DNA from: Amoebophrya sp. A120
Taxonomy: Eukaryota > Sar > Dinophyceae > Syndiniales > Amoebophryaceae
Length of the DNA: 64,000 nucleotides
Assembly (NCBI GenBank): GCA_905178155.1
Contig: CAJINV010000001.1
Coordinates: 12,894,635 to 12,958,634, forward strand
Direction: 5' to 3'
Shown here: positions 53,986-64,000 of the stretch, one piece after another
How positions within the stretch are numbered: the stretch's first letter is position 1
Layout: each line of letters starts with the position of its first letter
Translations under genes and position numbers: made by a program
Notes under the pieces: model-generated
What the model was told of the DNA's origin: nothing
Seen by the model: only the letters and a program-made list of their open reading frames with translations
Database searches by the model: none

Positions 53986-55569
53986 TCAGGAGCCGTTTTG
54001 CGTTTCGTCGCTCAGTAGGGTGACTGTAACAATGTTGTTGACTTCGTCTTGGAGGGTGTACTCAAAGAGAAAGCGGTCGAAGCGCAAACTGCCCCTGAAA
54101 ACCGCGTCATGGTGCTTGTCGCGTTGGAAGGGGCTGCGGATATCCATGGCCAAGACCTCTTCGACTTGAGTTTGCAGCTTTTCCACCTCTGAAGCAGCAC
54201 ACTGTGCTTGTGATGCGGCCTCTGCTACTTCATGGCTCCTCGGTGAGCTAGAAGTCTTGACATGCTGTGTAAGCTGCTCGATGACGGTGTTATTCCACGT
54301 AGTTTGAAATTTTTCCACGGCGTAGCTCTCTCGTACCCAACCCGGAACCACCGCATCGTGTTTGCACTCCGTCTGCGGGAGGTACGGTTTCACGTCCACA
54401 ACGGGCGTGCCGTCGACGAGGTCCAGCCCAGAAAGCACCAGCACGCCTTTCCCAGCATCTATGCGCTCAATCCGCGCCAGCGAAAGTCCCAACGGATTCG
54501 GACGATGGGGACTGCGGCAAGCGAAAATGCCGACTTTTTTACTGCCGCGGGGAGGTAAGATCTTTGTGATCAGCCCCTGGAAAGGAGGCGGCGTTTTCCT
54601 ATTCGTGTCTCTGTCTACTTGTTCCTTCTGGCACACACCATGTTGACCAACTGCACTTTTCGCACTGTTATGAACAATCTCGTCGTCGTCGTCCCCAGCT
54701 GGACAAGCTTTTGTAACGCCGCTGCCTTTCTCACGCCGGTTGAGCAGGGCCCGGTCTTCGCGACACAGGTTTGTGTTTTTGTGGAAAATATAGGAGACCC
54801 AGAGATGGGAATACTCGGCCAGTCCGTCCAGACAGGCAGCTGCGTTCAGACAGGGCACTAGCTTGACTTCCGTCACGACTGACGGGCAAATGCCGGATTG
54901 CCGAGGCGTCCCGCAGCGCTGTAAATAGGGCGACTTTGCGTACCCGATCGGGCGAAAGAGGAACTGGTCGTCTGGTCTATCAACGGTGTCCAGTAGCCGA
55001 CCTGGCTCACTTCTCCGAATACTCCCGTCTGCAGACGGATCTTCAGCGTGAGTGTCTGCATCTACTTGCTCATTTCCTCCTTTTGGCGCCTGTCTGTTTT
55101 TCCCCTTTTGCTCCAGCAGCATCCGCTCCGCGTTGGTTCGCCCCTTGCGCTCCGCGGCCGCCTTCGCATCCGAAAGCTCAACCTGCGCGGTCAGCCGCTG
55201 CGTGGTTTGCCAGAGGTACGCGACCGCGAAAATCAGCACGAGGAACAAAATCTCCTGCACCGCGACGTTCGTTGCAAATAAAAGCGCCAGAACACCGGCA
55301 GCTACTGCTCCCATTACCCCAAGCGATGCGGTCCGGCCCGCTGACCTCTTCAATGACTGGGGATTGTTTAGCCCTTGCTGGTAAGTTGGAACAGGTTTTT
55401 GAGCTGGTCGTTGCAGGCTCATTTTTTCTACCACGGAGGTCGAGATCAGTGGAGCCTGTCGATCTGCAGTCAAATTCGGCACTGCAACATCTTGTGGTGC
55501 AGTCTCGCACGGCACAGAGGTAGAGCCGGTGCTGCTGGAGCAGGCGGCAACGCGAAGTGAAGGTGTCAT
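53986..55569 (-). CDS. TrmO/TsaA-like tRNA t6A37 N6-methyltransferase, membrane-anchored
   Basis: This is a single exon, ATG at 55,567-55,569 (MTPSLRVAACSSSTGSTSVP), 527 aa. Two adjacent hydrophobic helices lie at residues 83-100 and 103-120 (SLGVMGAVAAGVLALLFATN, EILFLVLIFAVAYLWQ), followed by a charged coiled coil (125-170). The TrmO beta-barrel begins near residue 203: FLFRPIGYAKSPYLQRCGTP, CLDGLAEYSHLWVSYIFHKN, then after a roughly 45-residue polar insertion FACRSPHRPNPLGLSLARIE, GLDLVDGTPVVDVKPYLPQT. RSPHRPNP is the family's S-adenosylmethionine/active-site signature. Known members N6-methylate threonylcarbamoyladenosine at position 37 of tRNA-Thr. The membrane helices and coiled coil are not in the bacterial or animal proteins I know and suggest attachment to a membrane. 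The rest of the C-terminus (about 430-527) is helical and ends with LRFDRFLFEYTLQDEVNNIV. Confidence 0.9.
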   Translation of the reverse strand: MTPSLRVAACSSSTGSTSVPCETAPQDVAVPNLTADRQAPLISTSVVEKMSLQRPAQKPVPTYQQGLNNPQSLKRSAGRTASLGVMGAVAAGVLALLFATNVAVQEILFLVLIFAVAYLWQTTQRLTAQVELSDAKAAAERKGRTNAERMLLEQKGKNRQAPKGGNEQVDADTHAEDPSADGSIRRSEPGRLLDTVDRPDDQFLFRPIGYAKSPYLQRCGTPRQSGICPSVVTEVKLVPCLNAAACLDGLAEYSHLWVSYIFHKNTNLCREDRALLNRREKGSGVTKACPAGDDDDEIVHNSAKSAVGQHGVCQKEQVDRDTNRKTPPPFQGLITKILPPRGSKKVGIFACRSPHRPNPLGLSLARIERIDAGKGVLVLSGLDLVDGTPVVDVKPYLPQTECKHDAVVPGWVRESYAVEKFQTTWNNTVIEQLTQHVKTSSSPRSHEVAEAASQAQCAASEVEKLQTQVEEVLAMDIRSPFQRDKHHDAVFRGSLRFDRFLFEYTLQDEVNNIVTVTLLSDETQNGS

Positions 55570-55574
55570 TGCTA

Positions 55575-56560
55575 CTTATTTCTCTTCTGCTACTTAACGA
55601 ACAGAAATTATTCGCAACTACTTTTCCAGCTGTCAAGTACTCAACACAACACCACGTCGAGTACCTACGGTGCAGGTGCAGCCAGAACTGACCAAAAAAT
55701 AATTCACATTTCATGCATAAATCGAAAGGGAATTTCTATGTGCTGTCGTTACTAACCATAGTACAAGCCTGAGCTAACTGTACATCAGATTCAGAAACAG
55801 TGTGATAGAAAATTAAAGTGTAGCACGGAGAAGAACCGCAAACATGAAGTCGTAGTTGGAAAAAAAATTCCTCATCCTCTCTGCAGGCAGTTCCAGCAAT
55901 GATCTGGCACTCAACACCATTGGCCAACACCAATGTTGATCAACATCTGGAGATTTCCATTTGTTCCACATGATACAGATCTTGAGTCGAGATCTTCTGG
56001 GAAATTCGCCCCCTTTTTTTCGTGCTGGTACGTTCGCGATCTTTTCTTTCTGCGTGCCATCAGATGCTTTATTTGCTTTCATGATTGGATTTCCAGCTGC
56101 ATTCGTCACTGCAATACTTATTTTCCGGCAAACATACATCAATATATAACAAGGAAACACCTACACCGTGCATAGCAAGAGTTTCAATTTCAAATTGAAA
56201 TTGATCATGATCATCATGCAACGCAGGAAGACGAAAATATTCTTGTCACTGTGAACACAAATTCTCTAGACATTGCAGCATGTTCCTGTTCGCGACCCTC
56301 GCGTGCGACTACTGCGACTACTGCCCTTCCGCAGACGACGATAAGTAGTCGAGTCGTGATGCTGCTTTTGCTGTTGTGTTAGTCTTTCAGATTTCCCAAA
56401 GCCGCCAAGATCTTTGCGCGGCGCAAATATGGATACAGGGTCGCCCTTCTTGAATCAAGAGGTGTTGATCGTTCTTGTCTGTTGTCGTCTGTGTCAAACA
56501 CTAACTGTCGGAAACATATTAGATGAAAGAGCTCCTTGACATTCATTGTCGTCGTGAAAT
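55575..56560. other. Intergenic region, nothing recognised
   Basis: This lies between the TrmO start codon and the RTF2 stop. It holds an A-run near 55,859 and a short self-complementary AATTTCAAATTGAAATT at 56,187-56,203, but no gene. Confidence 0.4.
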
Positions 56561-56563
56561 TCC

Positions 56564-57538
56564 TCACACCCGTCGCGCCCCGGCACCAATGCCAAAGCCA
56601 TCGCGGTGGTTTTTGAGACGTGCGTTGATTTCCGCTGACGGGCGAAATAGTGCGTTGAACACGTCCGACTTCTTGTTTTTACCGTTTAATACCTCGGGTT
56701 CCTTACCCTCCGGCGCACCATGGTCCCCCCTATGTTGTGGATCTTTCTTCCGCCTTTTCGCAGCTCGGTCGTGGTCTTCGTCCTCGTCCCGCGGGCTGGG
56801 CTGCAGCTCTCCCTTCTCCTCCGCCTTGCTGCGCAGCTCCATGGCCTTGATCTTGTTGCGCACCTTCTCGGGGAGTTTCTCGAAAAGCTGCTTCGCCTCC
56901 GCCTCGTCCGGCGCCAGCGTGACTTTCTCTGTGATGTCGTCTCCGCACATTGGGCACTTGCTCGCGTTTTTGCCCGCCATCTGCTCAAATGCGTTCCAGC
57001 TACAGACGCAGCCGCAGTTCCACAACAGCACGGACCGCGTGACGCCGTCGTCCAGCTCCTTCCCCGAGAGCGGACAAAACATCTTCCCCGACCCGTTGCG
57101 CGTGTTCCCCGTGGTCTGGATGATGTCCCCGGCCACCGCTGCCTTTTCCTGCGGGTTCTTCTTCGTGGAGGACACGGACCCGCTGCTACGGCCGGACAGG
57201 TCCTTCAGCGTACGTAAATCCTTCAGCTTCTGCACGTGCGCGAAGGACTGCGGGATCTGCTTGGACAGCAGGCGGGCAATCACGTGCTCCTTGCTGAAGA
57301 GGTTCCCCATCCGGTCGGCCATCACGCCCATCTTCACCTCCAGGGGCTCGTTCGTCAAACTGCAGGTGGTCATGCGCATCCGCTTCGCCTCCTGCTTGCC
57401 CAGGGTCTCCTGCGCGAAAGCCACCACGCACGAGTGCTGCCGCCCCAGCGCCGTGTGCATGCGCCGGTTCAAAAAATCATGCCCGCGCGTCTTCACCAGG
57501 TCGCACCGGCTGTTGATGCACCCGCCGTCGCCACCCAT
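56564..57538 (-). CDS. rtf2: RTF2-like replication termination factor, RING-like domain
   Basis: This is a single exon, ATG at 57,536-57,538, 324 aa. The N-terminus MGGDGGCINSRCDLVKTRGH is the RTF2 hallmark, followed by CSLTNEPLEVKMGVMADRMG and LFSKEHVIARLLSKQIPQSF. The split RING-like part has CPLSGKELDD (155-164), WNCGCVCSWNAFEQM (173-187) and KCPMCGDDI (194-202). A basic, acidic-rich tail ends NARLKNHRDGFGIGAGARRV. In fission yeast and animals RTF2 acts at stalled replication forks and in ubiquitin/SUMO-linked processes, and it is also linked to splicing. The length and domain order are normal for the family. No introner is present. Confidence 0.93.
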   Translation of the reverse strand: MGGDGGCINSRCDLVKTRGHDFLNRRMHTALGRQHSCVVAFAQETLGKQEAKRMRMTTCSLTNEPLEVKMGVMADRMGNLFSKEHVIARLLSKQIPQSFAHVQKLKDLRTLKDLSGRSSGSVSSTKKNPQEKAAVAGDIIQTTGNTRNGSGKMFCPLSGKELDDGVTRSVLLWNCGCVCSWNAFEQMAGKNASKCPMCGDDITEKVTLAPDEAEAKQLFEKLPEKVRNKIKAMELRSKAEEKGELQPSPRDEDEDHDRAAKRRKKDPQHRGDHGAPEGKEPEVLNGKNKKSDVFNALFRPSAEINARLKNHRDGFGIGAGARRV

Positions 57539-57544
57539 GGCGTT

Positions 57545-58335
57545 AGTGTTTGAGAAAGATTCAAGAACTACTCAACGAAAACTAGAATAGCCCAGGTGGC
57601 CGCTTTTTAAGGAGCGGCTTCTTGTTCTTCCAAAAAAAAACTACTCACGTTTTACTCCTGATCGTGGTCATTACCGCTCTTTTTATTCATATTCAGATCC
57701 TGCTTTTGCTTTTGTAAGTGTTGAAAATCAAAATATTTAGACGGGTATGGGACGAAATAAGACTTGGGTATGGGGTAGGATTTGTTCAGGGTGTTTTGGG
57801 GACAATTTGGATATTCTTACACACTTACAGGGACTCTGTTGCAAAATTGACATTGAGATGGTTCGTGGTGCAAGCGGAAATCGACTTCATTTTTACGTTT
57901 TTTTCACTGAATTTCGACAATTTTCTTTTGCGAACGGGCGACAACGACCCTGTCATGGCGATTTTCATTTTCTGGTGCAACAATTTTGGATCAAATACGT
58001 CATCGGAAGCTTTCGATAATCAGGCCAAAATAAAGGATCACGTACTTAGCATTTCACCTCACCGCAACAGAGACGACCGAACTCCAACTCATCTATCCTG
58101 GTTTGGAATCTATTTATCTTTCATCAATTTAGCGAACAAGAGGAGCAAGCCCAAGCTGATATCATAATTATTTGTTCGCCTTCGTCTTGGACATGGTTTC
58201 GATCAGATGCTGCGCCACCTGTACGTCTACGTCGGACGACGAGTCGGTGTCGTTTACTTTTTTTACGTATTCATCACTATCAACATATCCAATTCATCAT
58301 AGTCACAGAGCGGCTGCAACTTCAATTGTAAAACG
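57545..58335. other. Intergenic region, plus-strand open frame only
   Basis: A plus-strand open frame at 57,718-58,167 (149 codons) has no ATG at its start and no recognisable domain. It would be the only gene on the plus strand, so I leave it uncalled. Confidence 0.4.
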
Positions 58336-58339
58336 AAGG

Positions 58340-58664
58340 TCAATGTGACGACGTCGCTCTTCTTCGGATCCCAGCCACAGTAGCAGCTGCACGCTGAGTG
58401 CTTGTTTCATGCTTCTCAGTTGTAACTCCATCGTCTAACCCTACATCTACCTGCGCCCCCTCCGCCTCAGCCTTGTTCTGATTTCTGTGGTACACAAGCG
58501 CAAGCTGGAGATCTTGAAACAGGTTCGTCACAAGCGTGCAGCCACGCATCGGGCATTTTCCGGGCGACGCTCCTGCTACCCACTTCGTCCGTTTCTGAAC
58601 AAAGGCTTCGACTGCGTGCTGTTTTTGCTGCACATCCGCAAACACGCGATCCCGGTCCTCTGGT
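58340..58664 (-). CDS. Terminal exon with CPxxGC motif, unrecognised
   Basis: A coding-like minus-strand exon starts after a CTTGCAG acceptor near 58,665 (APEDRDRVFADVQQKQHAVE) and stops at 58,340. It contains KCPMRGCTLVTNLFQDLQLA, reminiscent of the second half of a zinc-binding RING/MIZ-like site, then a polar tail. It may be the last exon of the RING-like gene to the right or a separate gene. Confidence 0.5.
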
Positions 58665-58911
58665 GCTGCAAGTATGAGAAGAAAAAACTTTTCATAGAGT
58701 CCGACACAGATTCAGATACGACCAGCAACTCACTCCCCCGCACATTGATTTAGTACATTGATATTTCATCATTATGTTCCTCTTCCATATACAGAAAACG
58801 CCATGATGGACGACTTCATTGTCTTTTTTCTCATCCTGATCCAAATGCTAATGCTTCCACTAGGGCGGCATGAAGACACACGGACACGACGATAATCATA
58901 TATCTTGATCG

Positions 58912-61900
58912 TCATTCGTAAACACATAGCCATGCATAGGCTGAAGGCAAAAATCGCACACGCAAATTCATCTGCTGCTTCGGACTTTCACTTTTCTTTC
59001 GGATACCAGGCAAACAGAAGTCGTTGCTTGGATCTTCCAATAGGTCCCGTAGTGTGTTAGCGACTTCTAAAAGTTCGCAATCCCGCTCCCGTTCCCGCCT
59101 CGACCGGAGGCCGGCACCTTGTGTGGTTTCATCGGCAGTGAAGCCGAACTCACAAGTTCCACTATCTTTATTTCCTTCGTTCGAATCTTCTTCATCTTTG
59201 CAGTCGTGGGCAGTACAAGTGCTGTCAGTCAACACTTTCCTAGATGACAAGAGTGGCACATCGGATAGGGCATCTTGATTGCTATTTGCGAACAACGCGA
59301 GGACACCGCCTCCGCCAGCTTCATCTGCGCTCGTATAAATTTTCATACGCGTCGACGTCGCCTCGCTGCTTCTGCGGCAATCATGATCATCATGAGGCGT
59401 TTTCCTACTACAACTACTTTCCCGGCTGTGGCCATTGCATTTGGGACTTTGTTTCCCAGGAGGTCCTTGCCCTTGGCCATCGCTCTCGTCCCGGCTTTGA
59501 GCACAACAAGAACGTCGGTCATCCGCAGCTTCCTGCTTCAGTTTTAATACAGCTCGCCTGCTGGTGCTGGAGGTGGTGCTTCCACGCGTGCCCGTTCGTC
59601 CCCCACCCCCTGCTTCCTTTTCATGCAACAGAAGTTGCGGCAGGTAAAGCGCGTCCGCCTTTGCGCGCGCTAGCCGCTGCGTGAGTGTGGCAGGTGTAGG
59701 TTTGGGGCGGCGCGGCGGAAAAAGACGCTGGCTTAGTTCGCCGTGGCCCCTTAGCTCTAAAAGTCGTCGGTAGGGCTGCCACACTGCCGGAACTAACTGG
59801 GTCGCCTCCTGACAGCAAGATAATCTACAGCACCGCGCAACTAGGTCAGACTCGTGATTTAGGTTCAGATTCTCCAAAATCGGGCCTGGTTCCTCGTCTT
59901 CAACCAGATTCGCAGGGCCCGTGTAGGCGCTTTTTCCCACGACGCACCGGTACACGCAGCAGCAACAGGACGGAGCGCACGCGAAAGGGCAACACGCGTG
60001 GGTCTCGGCTGTAAGCAAGTGCAAGAAGGCTTCGCCGGGACCCAGAAAATTATATCCAACACACCCTGCTAGCCCGCACCAGGATAAAGCGAGGCAGCAT
60101 CCAATGCCGTCAGCCATCACCGGTGCGTACGTGTTGGATAGGGCTGGTGGACACGCACAGACATAGTCTGCGACTCGTTGCGCGTTCACGCACAGGCAAT
60201 GTGATGTATATTCTGCAACGCAGCAGGGCAGGTCCGTATTCAGTTTAGAAAAGAGGCGCCCAGCATCATCCTCTGCAATCGCTCACCTCCACCCCCACGC
60301 ATGAAAACTGAACGTACTGGTAGTGACTGTTGCTGGTCTTCACGACTACATCAGTCACCCATACAAGAAAAATCTGTCATTCATCAATTCGCTGTAGTTG
60401 TACTTCTACCCGCGACGGTGCGTGGGAGGCGTCGTGCGTCACACAACTAAAGCCGAAGTCATTGAGGTGGAAGTATGCCAACACCTACACACCAAATCAA
60501 AAAGGACATCTGACATCAAAGCTCCAACTTTACAAGAGCACCTGAGCAACATCGGCACGCTCTTGGCGTTGGCTGGGGAGGTAGAGGATAGCATTCGGGC
60601 TAGGCCGTAAGATCGTCGCTCGGGATAACAGCAAAACCCGCATGATTCGCCCGGAAAATTTTGCCAGCACCCGTTGCTTGCCCGACATCCGATCGCGTGC
60701 CAAAACTCGGCACACGAATTATATCCCTCCACCAATAATTGCAGTGCGGAGTCCGGAAATAAGCCCAGTCCTCTCTCGCGCCTGCGATCCCGTTCCTGCT
60801 CCCCCGTCGCCCGCATCTGAAGTTCTTTCGCAGTGTCATACTGACGCTGAAAGTGATAACGAATGACATGCGCCAAAACTATGGCACAGGCCCCTGTCGG
60901 ACCGAATTGGTTGACCAGGTCGACGAGCGCTCGTTGCCGGACGAAATTTTGCATCGTTACGTAAGAATTAGAAGGCGTGTTGTTGCGACGTGTGGTGGAG
61001 GCTGAAGCGGTAGTTCGACCTTCGACGCTGGTACCACGACGAGCCTCGTCCGCTGAACCTCCAGAGCTGTCAGCGGTCTGTCCAGGTCTGGTAGCTGTGC
61101 TCGATCTTCTAAAGACATCATCATTCTGGTGCGGATCTTTCGCGAGCACCACATTTTGGTGTACATGCTCTGCCCACTTAGTGCGCTCGCGCCAAACGTG
61201 CTCCGTCATATAGCGCCACAAAATTCTTCGCTTTTCGTCTTCGCGTTCGACGTCCTGGGGGTTAGGCTCGTTCTTGGCGCCAAACTTTGTTGAGACTTCC
61301 TTCATCTTCCCTGGCCTTAACACGTCCTCCCCCTCTGCAGAAGCTGTCATGCGAAATTTTCGCAGTAAGTCGTCGACGTCGGCAATCGACAAAGGCGGCA
61401 TTGGCAGCCAGAGGGGGCCGAGTTCTGCTCCGCTCGGCGCATCCAGGGTGCAGCCGGGCGGGAGTTGCTCTGCATGTCCCCCTCGGCATCCGGAGGGGCA
61501 ATCTGCACGTCCCGTGTGGTGCCTTGGTCTCTGGTCCATTTTCCGTGCGCACCCGTGGCAGTAGGCGTGTCCACACATGCGCACCGCGACCTTCGGGGCA
61601 CTACTAGAGCTGCTTCCTCGTCGTGTTGTCTCCTCGTCCGAGGTGGCTTTCTCGGCCGGACTCGCGCCAAGGCGGGTGGCATCATTTCTCTGATGATCTC
61701 TATTACGGGGGCTAATCCGGATTTCGAACTCGGACCTCGGGGACGAACTGCCAGTGCTGCTGCTGGATGATCCTGTTGCAGACCCTGAAGAAAAATGCGA
61801 TGACGAATCATCAAGTTCTTCAACCCTTTCCCGTTCAAGGTCATGCGCTGCGTTCTTCTTGTTCTTTTCTTCTCGTCGAATGTGAGCCTCGCTGCCCTCA

Positions 61901-63309
61901 GTGTCAGTATCACCTTCCCGTTCCCCATCTGCGCCCGACATGACAAAATTAGGGCGCGGCTCTACTTTTGCATGTGAGACAACTTCGCAATCGACGCCCA
62001 CTGTGGCTGGTCCCTTCAAGACACAATCTCTCTGGATTGCAGGAAACGACGGGCCATTGCTGCGACGGGTCTCGTCGTGGTCGTCGCGAGGACGTGAGTG
62101 ACTAGTGCAAGAGCTTGCGATGTGGATGTCTTCTCCGGAACCGCGACAAGCAGAAAAGTTGAAGTTCTGCAATGCTTGTTCGCCTTCGATCTCTACCAGA
62201 CTGCGTTCTGACCTGACATCATCATGGTCCATTATGACGAAAACTTCTTCTTCATCTTCCTCCTCAAGCGCGGTGGCACTGCCCGCTTCTCCTGCATTCG
62301 CGCTAAATCGTACAGCTCCTGTACTACCTTGACCTCCTTGGGCATCTAGTACTTTATTGCAAGACGAACTTGAAGTGCTGGCTCCGGGTTCTTCTTCGGG
62401 GTGGCCTGAGCGCAGACACACGTCGGCACCACACGATGCTTTCCCCGGAGTCGGACCTTTTCTTTGTCTTGCAGCTACTACAATCCGTTTGCGGAGGCAG
62501 ATTGTGCATAAGACATCCATCTCAGTCCCATCTGCGCTCGCGCCCGAATCGCTCCAGCGGCTGCGATGAAAGGACGGCTGTCCGTTGTAGTGCATTAGTC
62601 GGAGCGCTTCAAATACACGCAGCTCTTTCGAGGAAAATTCTTCTGCCGGTGCCTCAAGGAACCGAAACACAGACCCGTCTGCAAGAGTCTTCGAAATCAC
62701 TTCTACCGAGCGGCGCGGCTCTGGCTGGCGTGTTGAAGAGGAGGAGCTCATCTTCAAAGTTGGTCTTTTCCTTTTGTTCAGCAGCAGGGGCTGCCTACTT
62801 TCATCTTTCTCGTCCTTCATCAGCTCCATTCGATGCTGCGTCGGCACGGAGGCTAGCTGCAAATTTTCTCCAGCAGCGGCAAGAGCTGGATCGAAGTAAG
62901 GAGTCTGTGTTAGCAACTCATCTGGTGCGCTGTAATCTTCGCTGGTCCTTATGTGCATGTCTTCGTTCCTCTTCCTGCTACCTGCGAAATTCGGGTATGG
63001 AGCGGTACTAGTGAGGCTGGGCTTGCGCTCTAGTCGTTTGTCTGTTGCATCCCGTTCCCATGCAATTGCAAGCTCAAAATGTGCGTCCTGATTGTACAGA
63101 TGCACGTCCTGATCTCTGCGTTCATCCGATGCAACGGGGTGGGAAATCGAAACGGACGTAAGCCTCACCGCATCACAGATCGTCGCGCCGGGACGTGCGC
63201 AGAGTGTTCTCCAGAGTAGATAAACACAGAGCGCGCAGTGCGGCCAGGCACCGGAGTTGTACCAACGCCAGCTGCTCGACACCGTAACCGTTCTCGTCCG
63301 GAACCTCAT
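58912..63309 (-). CDS. RING-like protein with interrupted zinc finger and Cys-rich tail
   Basis: The start is the ATG at 63,307-63,309 (MRFRTRTVTVSSSWRWYNSG). A hydrophobic, Cys-containing segment (residues 22-45) may be a signal anchor. EMDVLCTICLRKRIVVAARQ (first Cys pair, about 268-271) is followed by a roughly 300-residue Ser/Glu/Asp-rich insertion before KVAVRMCGHAYCHGCARKMD and ADCPSGCRGG, which would complete a RING (C-x2-C ... C-x-H-x2-C-x2-C ... C-x3-C). The exon continues to about 60,530 with SYVTMQNFVRQRALVDLVNQ, FWHAIGCRASNGCWQNFPGE and RMLSSTSPANAKSVPMLLRC. After an intron, exon 2 (about 60,250 to 58,912) is Cys-rich (DGIGCCLALSWCGLAGCVGY, CAPSCCCCVYRC) and then disordered. A ubiquitin-ligase role is plausible but unproven. 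The junction and 3' end are uncertain. Confidence 0.6.
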
Positions 63310-63314
63310 CCTTT

Positions 63315-64000
63315 GCAATTGCGATCGTTATTTACGGTTGTACTGGGGAAAACACTACAGCAGCGGTTTAGATTGATCTAAAAGCTAGAGTTGAAAATCC
63401 AAAGAAGTTGAAGTATAGGCATCAACATGAGCTCGACTGACACTTATCGCTGCTAATAACGGCGACGACTGCGACACATACCACGAAATCATAGACAGCC
63501 GCAGGTAGAAAGAGATGGATATAGAGTGGAGAAGTAGCAGGAAAACCACGGCGCAGCTTTGCACTACAGAAAGAGAAAGAGAAATGACTAATGACGAGTA
63601 AATCTTCGGTGTCGGCCCAGGTGGACGCCCTGGCCGCTGCATATACTCATCTTCGTGTGCAGTTATTGGCTTTCACCATGATCATCGACATCGAGAAATA
63701 ACTCCGTTTTCTTTTATCCGTTACTGTTTGCCTTTGCTGAAAAGTGGGTAGGAATAGTGCTAGCTAGATCATCACCTTCTGTCGCGAAAAAAATAGCTCA
63801 TATAGCATTGGATTCAGAGGAAAACATCAAAGAAACCTAGCTGCAGTCTGCACCCGCACTTTGGAACCAGTCTGTGTCTGGCAGGACTGTATACGATCTT
63901 CAGTGGCGCGACGAATCTGCTGGATGACGATTCGATCCTTGTCCTATGTATTCCTTGCCATCCACATGATCCACCTGCAAACATTAACTGAACAGCAATA
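63315..64000. other. Region upstream of the RING-like gene, nothing recognised
   Basis: No gene or RNA is supported. It should hold the promoter of the RING-like gene and possibly the 3' flank of the next minus-strand gene. Confidence 0.4.

Noticed and set aside
53986-57538. Reassigned stop codons, as reported in one Amoebophrya strain
   Set aside because: The TrmO and RTF2 frames are complete and end at ordinary stops at the expected lengths, and no in-frame stops occur inside conserved domains.
57718-58167. Plus-strand 149-codon open frame
   Set aside because: It has no ATG at its start and no recognisable domain or codon character, and it would be the only plus-strand gene.
1-64000. CRISPR array
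   Set aside because: The repeats seen are inverted ends of dispersed elements or short tandem units. No regularly spaced direct repeats with unique spacers were found.
1-64000. Prokaryotic origin with operons
   Set aside because: Clear spliced genes (SEC14-like, aminotransferase, NSUN, leucine-rich-repeat) and eukaryotic families such as RTF2 exclude this.
1-64000. tRNA, rRNA or dinoflagellate spliced-leader RNA genes
   Set aside because: I saw no tRNA T-arm with matching stems, no rRNA core sequence and no leader-like sequence on either strand by eye. A covariance-model search would be decisive.

Overview
The window is nuclear DNA from an intron-containing eukaryote. Every coding region I can support is on the minus strand, so all 64 kb read as one unidirectional array of roughly 18-20 genes. 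One-way gene arrays, ordinary GT-AG introns mixed with introns that are themselves small inverted-repeat elements, and disordered stretches inside catalytic domains all fit a dinoflagellate-lineage alveolate. My best guess is a compact parasitic form such as Amoebophrya (Syndiniales), whose invasive 'introner' elements are published. The species is inferred, not proven.

Layout in + strand coordinates (all genes minus): leucine-rich-repeat gene (<1-5.25 kb); intergenic region with two near-perfect hairpins (6.38-6.49 kb); charged coiled-coil protein (7.15-9.70); small Ser/Thr/Ala-rich ORF (10.5-11.0); unrecognised helical protein (11.56-13.67); sparse region (13.7-16.4); a GC-rich, palindrome-rich island with two possibly related ORFs (17.1-21.7); unrecognised 367-aa protein (21.8-22.9); small ORF (23.3-23.6); nucleoredoxin-like protein (24.9-26.9); small ORF (28.0-28.3); SEC14/CRAL-TRIO protein (28.4-33.5); class 3 lipase with two membrane segments and a Tyr/Asn/Gly-rich tail (35.25-41.0); small ORF (42.6); disordered protein (43.2-45.3); PLP aminotransferase (45.9-48.7); F420-reductase-like NADP-binding protein (48.9-50.2); NSUN-type RNA m5C methyltransferase (50.8-53.0); TrmO/TsaA-like tRNA methyltransferase with membrane segments (54.0-55.6); RTF2 (56.6-57.5); a partial CPxxGC exon (58.3-58.7); and a RING-like protein with a Cys-rich tail (58.9-63.3).

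The most notable content is a set of at least 15 introns that are short elements. Most begin TAT, end ATA, carry terminal inverted repeats and are flanked by a 5-bp direct repeat. Removing the element plus one copy of the repeat restores the reading frame, in several cases inside a diagnostic motif (the NPTG loop of the aminotransferase, the DAPC-S/T motif of the NSUN enzyme, the CRAL-TRIO lipid-binding fold). The elements fall into several terminal-repeat families that share the TAT/ATA ends and 5-bp duplication. I see no tRNA, rRNA, CRISPR array, bacterial operon or virus. The genes are mostly housekeeping (RNA modification, lipid transfer, amino-acid metabolism, replication-fork and ubiquitin functions) and do not form one pathway.
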